A stretch of DNA of 64,000 nucleotides, taken from contig NZ_AP018178.1 of the NCBI RefSeq assembly GCF_002368195.1, positions 5,422,145 to 5,486,144 of the forward strand, in the 5' to 3' direction. Under the pieces are notes generated by a model. That model saw only the letters and a program-made list of their open reading frames with translations, did no database searches and was not told the DNA's origin. The DNA comes from Calothrix sp. NIES-2100. Lineage in GTDB: Bacteria; Cyanobacteriota; Cyanobacteriia; Cyanobacteriales; Nostocaceae. Shown here piece after piece: positions 8,030-16,165 of this stretch; position 1 is the stretch's first letter, and every line of letters begins with the position of its first letter. Position numbers and translations under genes: made by a program.

Positions 8030-10330
8030 TCAGCTTTCTGTTGTGACCTCAGACGATCGCTCATAGAATACATTTCTCATTTCCGAGTTGTCATACTGGT
8101 CAGCAATTTTCAGAGCTACCACATCTTGGTAAGAAAAATTGCGTAAAGATGACATCATAGAGTTGATGCGATCGGCTTGCAGTTTCATTGATATCAGGAT
8201 TTTAGGTAGTTTGTTAATCAGAAAATCCAAATTAATTGCTTCTGTCTGATAGGTAATTTCACCGTTTGGGTGAGGATAGTATGACTGATACAAACGCAAA
8301 AGTTCTAGCAATTTTTGGATGCTGTCGCTGATATCGGAAAGATTAGTGGAGATAAAGTTAACAGGGTTTTGGATTTGGTGTGCGACACTCAATGCCCATA
8401 GTCCAACGCTGGACATTTTTTCACTTTTAATTAGTTTTGCCTGGGTTTTTTGGATTTGCTCGAGCGCTTGCACTAGGTGTTGTGCTTGTTCTGTGGCGGC
8501 TGATTCCGCAGCGCGACTGTTTTCATATAGTTGTGCGTGCTGAATAGTCAGCACCGCCTCATCAGCTAAATGCTGCAACAAATCAATTTCCTCATCTTGC
8601 CAATTTCTGGGTGCAAAACACTCATGAGCAATGATTAATCCCCATAATTGGTTACCCATTGTAATTGGGACAATTAAATTGGCTCTAATCTGGAGACTTT
8701 GTAAAAATTCTCGATGGCAAGGAGTTAAATCTGCTGAGGCTGTATTGTTGATCGCTCTGACTCTGCCGCGCAAGTAAAGACGGGCAGATTCTTCAGGAAA
8801 ACATTCTAATGGTGTTCTCATCCCCAAAATCGAACGCAAGTTACTGTCTGCATCTTCAACAACTACTTCACCTTCGGAGTCATCGTGAAGTTTATAAATC
8901 AATACCCTGTCTGTTTTGAGCAATTTCCGCACTTCCTGCACAAGAGTTTGCAAGGTGACCTTGTAGTCTAGATTGCTACGTATTTGATCGGAAACTTGCT
9001 TGATAACCCTGCTAAAATCTAAAGATTTTTGTAATTGAGCTGTGCGCTCTGCTACTAAACCTTCTAAATTAGAATTCAGTGTTTGTACTTGTTGGTACAT
9101 TTGCTGTTGCTGAATTGCGATCGCAAATTGATCGGCTATAGCTTGTCCCAATGATATTTCTTCCGGCTTCCACTCAGGCGCTTGTCCTTTTTTCTCCTCT
9201 AGCCAAGCCGCAAATGAAAGCTGGGGTAGCCTTTGTCGCTCATTGGTATCTCGTTGTCCTGCCCACAGAATTTCGCTGTCAAATTCAGTCCGAAAAATAG
9301 TTAAAATCCCAATAAAACTTTGACGGTAGTTCAGGGGAATTACTAACATCCCCCGTATCTTTGTTGGTTGGAATAGGGGAGCTAGTTCTTGCCAATGAGG
9401 TTCTTTGTGGAGATCAGTAATTGCCCAAATGTTGCCTATTTTGCATTCAGCTATCCAGTCTTGCCATAGGGGATGCTGTTCCATGACAGTGTTTGCTTGT
9501 CCCTCTGGCAATGTTGGTTGTTCGCCACAAATGTATAATTCGGCATTCTGCTCAATGTAAAGCCTGCCGCCGATCGCACCAAAGGTGTCAATAGTCGCTT
9601 CTAATGCTGATTGGTACTGGATTGTGGGCAAGGCATGTAAGAGGGTGGTGATTTGGTTGGCGATCGCTTGTTGCTGTTTTTCTGCACGGGCTTGGCTGAG
9701 TAGGTAACTTTGGGCGATCGCCACTGCTATGTGATCGGCTACTTGCTGTACTAATTGCAATTCCCGTTTTTCCACTGTTCGTGGTGTACTGTGGTGTGAT
9801 ACCAATAATCCCCACAGTCGCGGTTTTGCTAATTGGTCTTTGGGGTCGTGGTGTAAAATTGGCACTACTAGCGAAGACTGCACACCCATTGCCGTCAGGT
9901 AGTCAATATGGCATTGGTCTACTGCGCGATAGTAGAGATTTTCCCTACTAAGAGATTTGCCAGTTTCGGGACTGTCTAGTGGTGATAGTCCAATGCGCCC
10001 AGTGGCTACATTCACTATTGAGCGTTGTCGCGCCCGCAGAAACAGATCTCGTGCTTCTTGGGGAATATCACTGGCGGGGAAGTGCAGCCCTAACACTGAA
10101 GGTAGACGCTGTTGATGTATAGATTCCGCAACGACTTCTCCATTACCGTAGCTGTCAAACCGATATACCATCACCCGATCTGTGTTCAAAAATGAACGAA
10201 TTTCTGTAACGCTGGTGGTTAATATGTCTTTGAGTTCGAGAGATTGCCTAATTCTGGTTGTTATGCGGTGTAACAAACTCTCTTCGGCAATTCTTGTGTC
10301 TAAATCATGTGAATAGTCAGGACTAATCAT
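8030..10330 (-). CDS. Phytochrome/cyanobacteriochrome-like triple-GAF sensor with truncated histidine kinase
   Basis: Likely bilin-binding light sensor. GAF1 (about 20-205) carries phytochrome hallmarks: FPASDIPQEAR (about 84-94), the Cys140-His141 pair in CHIDYLTAMGV, and LWGLLVSHHSTPR. GAF2 (about 235-410) lacks such a Cys. GAF3 (about 445-600) has Cys538-His539 in CHREFLQSLQIRANL and HECFAPRNW, as in cyanobacteriochromes. A dimerisation/H-box helix follows (EKMSSVG...AHQIQNPVNF, His651). After LRNFS (about residue 730) the protein ends in an unrelated tail and there is no HATPase domain, nor one downstream. It may signal through a partner kinase, or it may be a decayed gene. Bilin attachment is inferred from motifs. 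766 residues, monocistronic. Confidence 0.85.
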   Translation of the reverse strand: MISPDYSHDLDTRIAEESLLHRITTRIRQSLELKDILTTSVTEIRSFLNTDRVMVYRFDSYGNGEVVAESIHQQRLPSVLGLHFPASDIPQEARDLFLRARQRSIVNVATGRIGLSPLDSPETGKSLSRENLYYRAVDQCHIDYLTAMGVQSSLVVPILHHDPKDQLAKPRLWGLLVSHHSTPRTVEKRELQLVQQVADHIAVAIAQSYLLSQARAEKQQQAIANQITTLLHALPTIQYQSALEATIDTFGAIGGRLYIEQNAELYICGEQPTLPEGQANTVMEQHPLWQDWIAECKIGNIWAITDLHKEPHWQELAPLFQPTKIRGMLVIPLNYRQSFIGILTIFRTEFDSEILWAGQRDTNERQRLPQLSFAAWLEEKKGQAPEWKPEEISLGQAIADQFAIAIQQQQMYQQVQTLNSNLEGLVAERTAQLQKSLDFSRVIKQVSDQIRSNLDYKVTLQTLVQEVRKLLKTDRVLIYKLHDDSEGEVVVEDADSNLRSILGMRTPLECFPEESARLYLRGRVRAINNTASADLTPCHREFLQSLQIRANLIVPITMGNQLWGLIIAHECFAPRNWQDEEIDLLQHLADEAVLTIQHAQLYENSRAAESAATEQAQHLVQALEQIQKTQAKLIKSEKMSSVGLWALSVAHQIQNPVNFISTNLSDISDSIQKLLELLRLYQSYYPHPNGEITYQTEAINLDFLINKLPKILISMKLQADRINSMMSSLRNFSYQDVVALKIADQYDNSEMRNVFYERSSEVTTES

Positions 10331-10739
10331 TCGGTATTTATACCTGGTGTTGAAGTATTAAAAGGTAGATGCACCGAAACCTGGATGACTGGAAAAGCTT
10401 GTTATCTCTCTAACTTTCAATTAAATACTTACGTATTTACACATATTATAAAGTGTGATTGATAATAGAGACTAGAATTAATTAGTAAAAAATGTTGCTA
10501 AAATTTGGTTATATCTGCTTATGCGGTAAGTGTTGTGAGTTAGCAAAATCTTAGCAGAGAGTGATGTGCATGGTGCATGAAGTTAATCAATGAACAAAAT
10601 AGAAAATAAGTATAAGTTTGTTAACAATAAATCAGCACTTGAAGTGTGAATTAATGTAGCGCTTGTGTGAGCAAAAGCTGATAATTCAGCGATCGCTCTA
10701 CATTTAGATAACATTCTCTGATACCGAAAAATTCAGCGT
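10331..10739. other. Intergenic region upstream of the GAF sensor
   Basis: About 410 bp between the sensor start and hicA stop. AT-rich, holding one HIP1 octamer and presumably the sensor promoter. I see no gene, hairpin or repeat worth naming. Confidence 0.4.
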
Positions 10740-10964
10740 TCACAACAGCATTCTGAATTCATCACGGGTGATCTGGCAATCTCTGAGTATTTGCGCCAGC
10801 AAACCACGACCAATAGTTTCACCCGAATGTACAGGGACTACCGTCCGGCGTCCATCACTATGTATGAGAATATGATGACTGCCACGTATCCTGGCAACCT
10901 CAAAACCTACTTTACCAAGTGCGTCAATGACTTGGTATCCAGTCACACTTGGCAATTGGCTCAT
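10740..10964 (-). CDS. hicA: HicA-family mRNA interferase toxin
   Basis: Toxin of a type II HicAB module; HicA proteins cleave mRNA through a small double-stranded-RNA-binding fold with a catalytic histidine. The 74-residue protein matches in length and motif: VIDALGKVGFEVARIRGSHH (catalytic His in GSHH), then RTVVPVHSGETIGRGLLAQILRD. It overlaps the 3' end of the antitoxin gene by 4 bp (ATGA-type coupling), so it is translated after HicB. The antitoxin-first order is one of the known arrangements. The family call is strong; activity is not shown. Confidence 0.9.
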   Translation of the reverse strand: MSQLPSVTGYQVIDALGKVGFEVARIRGSHHILIHSDGRRTVVPVHSGETIGRGLLAQILRDCQITRDEFRMLL

Positions 10965-11176
10965 ATTTCCACTGCAACTCGCTGGATACCCACAAAGTCT
11001 AATGAATCTTGCTGTTGATCTTCAAATTCTAGACACAGTAAAATTGCTTCTTGAATGCGCTCAGTTAAATCGTCTAAAGATTTAGCCTGCGTGTGACACC
11101 CAGGAAGACTTGGGACAGAAGCAACAAAGTATCCATCCTCATCTCTCTCGATAATCACGTTAAATTCTCGCTTCAT
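10961..11176 (-). CDS. hicB: HicB-family antitoxin
   Basis: Antitoxin of the HicAB pair, neutralising HicA and usually repressing its own promoter. The residues MKREFNVIIERDEDGYFVASVPSLPGCHTQAKS form the partial RNase-H-like HicB fold, and the C-terminus is short. The start is set at the ATG at 11176, which begins directly at the conserved domain; an upstream in-frame start would add 25 non-conserved residues. No C-terminal DNA-binding domain is evident, so autoregulation may need the complex or may be absent. It shares a 4-bp overlap with hicA. Confidence 0.88.
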   Translation of the reverse strand: MKREFNVIIERDEDGYFVASVPSLPGCHTQAKSLDDLTERIQEAILLCLEFEDQQQDSLDFVGIQRVAVEI

Positions 11177-11308
11177 GATGGACTGATTTCGCATTCTTTG
11201 TTCCATTTTCTCACAATTGATTGAGGACAACTGATTAAAAGACATCCCCATCCGGTTTAAGCCTATGATTTCTTGTAGAAATGCGAGTTAACGCAAGGAT
11301 GGCAGCAA

Positions 11309-11584
11309 ATGCGAGTAATTTTATATAGCAAACCTGGATGTCATTTATGTGAAGGTTTGCAGGAAAAGCTAGAGAAAATTCAAAATCTGGCTTTTGAGTT
11401 AGAAATTCGCGATATTACGACGCGGGATGATTGGTTTTTGGCGTATCAGTATGAGATACCAGTTTTATATTTATCGAACAGCCCTGCGGGTGAGGTAAGT
11501 GAGAAACCTTTGCCACGTCCTTCGCCTCGTGCTACTGTGCAGCAGTTGGAGCAAATGCTGCGTAAGTATTTCCCCAATGATTAA
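11309..11584 (+). CDS. Glutaredoxin-like (DUF836-type) thiol protein
   Basis: Small thioredoxin-fold protein of 91 residues. It starts MRVILYSKPGCHLCEGL, giving a CxxC redox motif (CHLC) at residues 11-14, then a helix, the central ELEIRDITTRDDW strand, and the cis-proline strand YEIPVLYL. This is the DUF836/glutaredoxin-like family found in cyanobacteria and chloroplasts. The C-terminus is basic and short. It lies divergent from hicB and 47 nt upstream of murE on the same strand, so it may be co-transcribed with murE. The substrate is unknown. Confidence 0.85.
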   Translation: MRVILYSKPGCHLCEGLQEKLEKIQNLAFELEIRDITTRDDWFLAYQYEIPVLYLSNSPAGEVSEKPLPRPSPRATVQQLEQMLRKYFPND

Positions 11585-11631
11585 AATAATGCAGAATAAG
11601 CGCAAGAAAAGCGTGTGACGAGGTTCACAAA

Positions 11632-13125
11632 ATGAAACTGCGGGAACTACTAGCAGCGATAGACTCTGTAGAGCAATTACCTAACCATCCGGCTTTAGAG
11701 GATGTAGAAGTGCAAGGCTTAAAGACAAATTCCCATGCTTGTGGTGTGGGAGATTTGTTTATTGGAATGCCAGGAACTAGGGTAGATGGTGGAGAATTTT
11801 GGCCAAGTGCGATCGCATCAGGTGCAGTAGCGGCGGTGGTATCTCCCCAAGCTGTGGAGAAAAATCCGCCTAATACTGAGGCTGTTGTCATTAGTGCGAG
11901 TGACATGACTCAAGCCTGTGCCCAATTAGCAGGTGCTTTTTATGATTATCCGGGAAAAAAACTCAAATTATTTGGTGTCACTGGTACTAATGGTAAAACT
12001 ACCACTACACATTTGATTGAATTTCTGTTGGGGAAAGCAAATCTCCCCACAGCTTTGATGGGAACTCTCTACACGCGCTGGCCTGGTTTTGCAGAAACTG
12101 CTGTCCATACCACACCGTTTGCGGTGGAACTGCAACAACAGCTAGCACAAGCTGTCGATGCTGGTTGTGAGTATGGAGTCATGGAAGTTAGTTCCCATGC
12201 TTTAGCCCAAGGTAGAGTATTAGGTTGTGAGTTTGAGGTGGGAGTGTTTAGCAATCTCACTCAAGATCACCTGGACTATCACCGCGATATGGAAGATTAT
12301 TTTGCGGCGAAAGCATTGTTATTTAGTCCCAATTATCTCAAAGGGCGGGCAATCATTAATGCTGATGATGCTTACGGACAAAGATTAATTGCTTCTTTGA
12401 GTCCAGACAGAGTTTGGAGTTACAGTGTCAATGATCGCGCTGATTTTTGGATGAGCGATCTTAATTATGAACCTAATGGTGTGAGTGGGACACTACATAC
12501 ACCCAAGGGTGATGTGGCTTTTCGTTCACCTTTAGTTGGTCAGTATAATTTAGAAAATCTTTTGGCAGCTGTCGCCGCAGTTTTACACTTAGGTCTAGAT
12601 TTGCAGTTAGTTGCAGCTAGTATACCTGAGTTTCCTGGCGTTCCCGGAAGAATGGAGCGGGTACAGGTAACTGCTAACCAAGATATCAGCGTAATTGTGG
12701 ATTATGCCCATACACCAGATAGTTTGGAGAATTTGCTCAAAGCTGCTCGTCCGTTTATTCCTGGTAAGATGATTTGTGTGTTTGGCTGTGGTGGCGATCG
12801 CGATCGCACTAAGCGCCCAAAAATGGGAAATATTGCTGCTCAATTAGCCGATGTGGCGGTGGTAACTTCAGATAATCCCCGCACTGAAGACCCCGAAAGG
12901 ATTTTACAAGATATTGTAGCAGGCATTTCCAATACAGCAAATACCACTGTAATTGGCGATCGCGCTACCGCCATTCGGACTGCAATTTTACAAGCCCAAC
13001 CAGGAGATGGAGTGTTACTTGCTGGCAAAGGTCACGAAGATTACCAAATTCTCGGTACTGAAAAAATTCACTTTGATGACCGAGAACAAGCACGAGCCGC
13101 TTTACAAGCCAGATTGAAAATTTAA
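11632..13125 (+). CDS. murE: UDP-MurNAc-L-Ala-D-Glu:meso-diaminopimelate ligase MurE
   Basis: Cytoplasmic Mur ligase adding the third amino acid of the peptidoglycan stem peptide. The 497 residues are full length. The N-terminal substrate domain (LKTNSHACGVGDLFIGMPGT), the ATP loop GVTGTNGKTTTTH (about residues 117-129), the central VMEVSSHAL segment and C-terminal CVFGCGGDRDRTKRP and SDNPRTEDP are all present. The DNPR box is the known determinant for meso-diaminopimelate, as expected in a Gram-negative-type wall. A terminator-like hairpin follows 30 nt after the stop. Confidence 0.97.
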   Translation: MKLRELLAAIDSVEQLPNHPALEDVEVQGLKTNSHACGVGDLFIGMPGTRVDGGEFWPSAIASGAVAAVVSPQAVEKNPPNTEAVVISASDMTQACAQLAGAFYDYPGKKLKLFGVTGTNGKTTTTHLIEFLLGKANLPTALMGTLYTRWPGFAETAVHTTPFAVELQQQLAQAVDAGCEYGVMEVSSHALAQGRVLGCEFEVGVFSNLTQDHLDYHRDMEDYFAAKALLFSPNYLKGRAIINADDAYGQRLIASLSPDRVWSYSVNDRADFWMSDLNYEPNGVSGTLHTPKGDVAFRSPLVGQYNLENLLAAVAAVLHLGLDLQLVAASIPEFPGVPGRMERVQVTANQDISVIVDYAHTPDSLENLLKAARPFIPGKMICVFGCGGDRDRTKRPKMGNIAAQLADVAVVTSDNPRTEDPERILQDIVAGISNTANTTVIGDRATAIRTAILQAQPGDGVLLAGKGHEDYQILGTEKIHFDDREQARAALQARLKI

Positions 13126-13154
13126 AATTAATCTAGAATTCGATTTTTGGTGTT

Positions 13155-13184
13155 AGGGGCGCTATTGTTAGCGTCCCTATTTTT
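13155..13184 (+). terminator. Intrinsic terminator after murE
   Basis: The stem AGGGGCGCTA (13155-13164) and TAGCGTCCCT (13169-13178) is perfect except for one G-T pair, has a 4-nt loop and is followed by ATTTTT. It is positioned 30 nt after the murE stop. Confidence 0.75.
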
Positions 13185-13298
13185 GATGCTATTGGCTGCT
13201 GAGAGTATGGCGGGCTGGTGAATCCATGTGTCGCCATCATTGTGCAAATTCCTATTTAGATATCAATAAAAGCCAATAATAAATTTTAAATTTTTCAC

Positions 13299-13499
13299 TT
13301 ATTTCAAGTCAGCAATGCTTGCGACATTATATGGTAAGTGATACACTCCATTAGTTTTAAAATTAATTTTCCAGAATTCATAATTAATATTAATTTTCTT
13401 AGCTTTCTCGTAACCAAGGTAAACATCAGGGTGAAAAACAAAGACCGAATTATATTTGACTCTATTCTTCTCTATCCCTTTTGCTTCTGCTTGACTCAT
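13299..13499 (-). CDS. Possible 66-residue protein or gene remnant
   Basis: Open frame antisense to the promoter/start of the histidine kinase at 13498; the two ATGs overlap. It is AT-rich, Lys/Asn/Tyr-rich (NSVFVFHPDVYLGYEKAKK and KTNGVYHLPYNVAS) and has a protein-like hydrophobic pattern, but I do not recognise a family. It could be the C-terminal stub of a lost gene, or chance. There is no Shine-Dalgarno sequence. Low confidence. Confidence 0.25.
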   Translation of the reverse strand: MSQAEAKGIEKNRVKYNSVFVFHPDVYLGYEKAKKININYEFWKINFKTNGVYHLPYNVASIADLK

Positions 13500-14913
13500 G
13501 AATGATTCTCTAGCTCAGGATCTGTCGATTTATCAGTTGGCTTTGGCAATGCAAGCGCCTCCCCAACCATTACCCCTTAGTCCGGCGACTCTGCTATCAC
13601 TACTTAGGTCACAAATTGACTTACTGATTGAGCAAAAAATTGTAGCGACTTTATGGGTAAAGCTACCGCCGGGAAAAATTTGGCAATCAGAATTATGGCG
13701 TTATCAGTCCGCCGTAGATGTGCCTGTTGTCATTTATAATTGCCAGGTTGAGCAGAGGCGAAAAGGGGAAGCGACAGAGAGTGTATATCTTAGCCCAACA
13801 CCCGATAACTTATCTATTAAGTTATTACCAAATAGATATATACAAAGGGAGTATTTTGTTATAGCATTGTCGCCACAGTTTTGCAGTTTAATTTTGGCTC
13901 ATCGACCGCTCAAAAGACGTAAAACCCAAATCGTCAGGAAGGGAAATAGAAAACCTCTGCCTTTATTGGCAATGACTACTGTCGAAGGTAGAGTAATTGA
14001 GCGAGTCCTAGATGGAATTATAGAAAGCAGAACACCAGAATCAGCGACGATAATCCCGGCTGATTTTATTTGCCCCAGTGTACCAGACTCAGCCCTGATG
14101 AATCAGCTGTTAGTCAAACAAGTCCAGCGGCAAAATGAAATTAATCAGCAATTGATGACAAAGCGGCTTTCCAAGTTGCAGCAACAAAATCAGAAGCTAT
14201 ACCACAAAGCGCAAATCAAAGATGAATACTTAAGCAATGTCTGTCAGGAGTTGCGTACACCCCTCACTCACATGAAAACAGCGCTGTCGTTATTAAATTC
14301 TCCCAACCTGAAACCTCCCCAACGGCAACGTTATTTACAAATGTTAAATAACCAGTGCGATCGCCAAAATTCTTTAATTACTGGTCTGTTAGATTTAGTA
14401 CATCTGGAGCGCAATTTACAACATTCACCTTTAGAAGCAGTTTGCTTAGCGGATGTTGTTCCAGGAATTGTGAGTACCTACCAGCCTGTAGCCCAGGAAA
14501 AAGGAATTATGCTAGCCTACACAGTGCCCACAGAACAGCCATCTGCATGGTGTGTGAGTGGCGGGTTGCGGCTGATTGTGATTAATCTACTGCATAACAG
14601 TATAAAATTTACCCCCAGTGGCGGGCAAGTGTGGGTGCGATCGCGCGTACACGGCGATTATGTGCAACTAGAAGTCCGTGACACAGGTATCGGTATCGCG
14701 GAAACAGAGATTCCCAAAGTCTTTGAGAGCTTTTATCGTGTGCGTTCAAGTACAACGGATGAATCTAGCAGCCCTGGGTTAGGGTTAACGGTGGTGCAAC
14801 AGTTACTTTGGCGTTGCGGTGGTTTTATTTCTGTGAGAAGTAAGCCCAATGAAGGTTCAGTTTTTATCGTTAATTTACCAATTGTGCGCTCTGTGCTAAA
14901 CACTAAACAGTAG
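13498..14913 (+). CDS. DICT-type sensory histidine kinase homolog lacking the phospho-acceptor His
   Basis: 471-residue cytoplasmic signalling protein. The N-terminal 1-190 resembles the DICT sensory module found in cyanobacterial kinases (SIYQLALAMQAPPQPLPLSP, LLIEQKIVATLWVKLPPG). A coiled-coil linker (about 205-240) leads to the dimerisation helix, where the H-box reads SNVCQELRTPLTHMK: Gln250 stands where histidine is normally found. The ATPase domain is intact (N-box LIVINLLHNSIKFTP, G1 VRDTGIGIAE, G2 SPGLGLTVVQ). It may therefore be a pseudokinase, an allosteric partner, or use another residue. No partner regulator is adjacent. Confidence 0.85.
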   Translation: MNDSLAQDLSIYQLALAMQAPPQPLPLSPATLLSLLRSQIDLLIEQKIVATLWVKLPPGKIWQSELWRYQSAVDVPVVIYNCQVEQRRKGEATESVYLSPTPDNLSIKLLPNRYIQREYFVIALSPQFCSLILAHRPLKRRKTQIVRKGNRKPLPLLAMTTVEGRVIERVLDGIIESRTPESATIIPADFICPSVPDSALMNQLLVKQVQRQNEINQQLMTKRLSKLQQQNQKLYHKAQIKDEYLSNVCQELRTPLTHMKTALSLLNSPNLKPPQRQRYLQMLNNQCDRQNSLITGLLDLVHLERNLQHSPLEAVCLADVVPGIVSTYQPVAQEKGIMLAYTVPTEQPSAWCVSGGLRLIVINLLHNSIKFTPSGGQVWVRSRVHGDYVQLEVRDTGIGIAETEIPKVFESFYRVRSSTTDESSSPGLGLTVVQQLLWRCGGFISVRSKPNEGSVFIVNLPIVRSVLNTKQ

Positions 14914-14941
14914 TAGAGCCGCAACGGAGCGATCGCATTGT

Positions 14942-15189
14942 CAGCCGATATTATGGCATAACAGGGCGATGTATTAATATAACAAGCCGATGTTATGCCA
15001 TAACAGGGCGATGTATTAATATAACAGACCGATGTTATGGCATAACAGACCGATGCATTAATATAACAAGCCGATGTTATGGAATAACAAGCCGATGTTA
15101 TGGAATAACAGACCGATGCATTAATATAACAAGCCGATGTTATGGAATAACAGACCGATGTAATTAAATTGCAGCGCGATGCGATCGCG
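14942..15189. repeat. 21-bp tandem repeat array, about 12 units
   Basis: Units are mostly exactly 21 bp and of two alternating kinds: X, CAAGCCGATGTTATGGAATAA, at 14983, 15025, 15067, 15088 and 15130; and Y, CAGACCGATGCATTAATATAA, at 14962, 15004, 15046 and 15109. The first unit (14942-14961) is 20 bp and the last two degenerate into a HIP1 site. X variants contain TTATGGCATAA, a perfect dyad; Y contains ATTAAT. All units share an in-phase CGATG. TAA in each unit argues against coding. It lies between the His-less kinase and the Phd/RelE pair. Confidence 0.9.
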
Positions 15190-15264
15190 CTGTGCCAGTT
15201 GCGTAAGTCCTGGAAATATAATTTTTATGATAGGCTAAGTTTATTGTGAACAAAATGTCTTGAA

Positions 15265-15528
15265 ATGTCTAAATCAATTAACATTAATGAAGCAAAAGAC
15301 CAGCTTCTTCAACTGTCAGAACAGTTAGACAATGAACCTGTAATCATTACAAATGAAGGATTACCAGTAATGGTAGCTATTAGTTATGAGCGATACCTTT
15401 CTATGTTAGAAACTATGGATATTTTATCAGATCCACAATTTAAAGAACAATTAATAGCTGGAATCAAGGAAGATAAAGAAGGTCAAAGGGTAAGTTGGTC
15501 GGATGCCATGAAAGAATTAGAATGGTAA
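15265..15528 (+). CDS. Phd/YefM-family antitoxin
   Basis: Antitoxin of a type II toxin-antitoxin pair. The 87-residue protein starts MSKSININEAKDQLLQLSEQ, followed by EPVIITNEGLPVMVAISYERYLSM, the N-terminal DNA-binding Phd/YefM fold. The C-terminal tail (KEDKEGQRVSWSDAMKELEW) is the expected toxin-binding segment. The stop is 3 nt from the toxin start, so the genes are translationally coupled. By family analogy it represses its own operon. The 21-bp repeat array ends about 75 nt upstream. Confidence 0.9.
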   Translation: MSKSININEAKDQLLQLSEQLDNEPVIITNEGLPVMVAISYERYLSMLETMDILSDPQFKEQLIAGIKEDKEGQRVSWSDAMKELEW

Positions 15529-15531
15529 ATT

Positions 15532-15852
15532 ATGGAATATGAAATTGAGTTTATCCCTTTAGCTATTAAGTTACTTAAAAATGTTAAAGATCAAAGAGAA
15601 CAAAAAGCACTGCGTCAAAAAATCGAAAAACTCAAAATAGAACCAGAAAAACAGGGTAAAGCTCTAACAGGTCAATTTCAAGGTTATCGTAGTGTTAGGG
15701 CAGTTGGTCAACGCTATCGCATTGTTTATCGTGTTGAGCGAGAGCGAATTATTGTTGTTATTGTGGGTGTGGGAATGCGACGAGAAGGTGATAGACAAGA
15801 TATTTATGCGGTTTTAGAAACTGAGTTAGAAGAAGAATCTTCTGGAGAATGA
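15532..15852 (+). CDS. RelE/ParE-family toxin
   Basis: 106-residue basic protein of the RelE/ParE superfamily. EYEIEFIPLAIKLLKNVKD, the Lys-rich helical hairpin and GQFQGYRSVRAVGQRYRIVY followed by IIVVIVGVGMRREGD match the small beta-sheet toxin fold that either cuts ribosome-bound mRNA or inhibits gyrase. The typical Arg residues of the active-site sheet (RSVRAVGQRYR) are present. Coupled to the Phd/YefM gene. The superfamily is secure; the sub-type is not. Confidence 0.88.
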   Translation: MEYEIEFIPLAIKLLKNVKDQREQKALRQKIEKLKIEPEKQGKALTGQFQGYRSVRAVGQRYRIVYRVERERIIVVIVGVGMRREGDRQDIYAVLETELEEESSGE

Positions 15853-16165
15853 AACATTTACTGTTTATTCCACACATACATCTGACAAAAGCAGCACTAA
15901 AACCTTGGAAAAGGAATAATAAATAATAAAAGTCCTAGATATGGACTATTTAATAATAGATTTAATATTCAGCACTATTGTCTATTTCTTTTCTTATCTC
16001 TTTTGTTAATTTATATTGAGTTATTTAGTAAATTTTCTTTCTTTAAGGTTTCAATTTCCTTCAATCTCAAATCCCCGACTTCTTTAAGAAGTCGGGGATT
16101 TGGCTGTTCATGAATGATTTAAGATTGCTATGTCAGTTAAAATTAAGTCTTTTAACCAACATTGG
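15853..16165. other. Intergenic region after the RelE toxin
   Basis: About 310 bp between converging genes. AT-rich; holds the strong hairpin at 16068-16102 and no credible gene. Confidence 0.45.
16068..16102. terminator. Bidirectional terminator-like palindrome between relE and pntB
   Basis: Perfect 16-bp arms CAAATCCCCGACTTCT / AGAAGTCGGGGATTTG with a 3-nt centre. It sits in the gap between two converging transcription units. The GACTTC/GAAGTC GGGGATTT core also looks like a widespread cyanobacterial palindrome, so it may be a dispersed element used as terminator. Confidence 0.7.

Noticed and set aside
14960..15180. CRISPR array
   Set aside because: Units are contiguous 21-bp repeats without unique spacers, and no cas gene is in the window.
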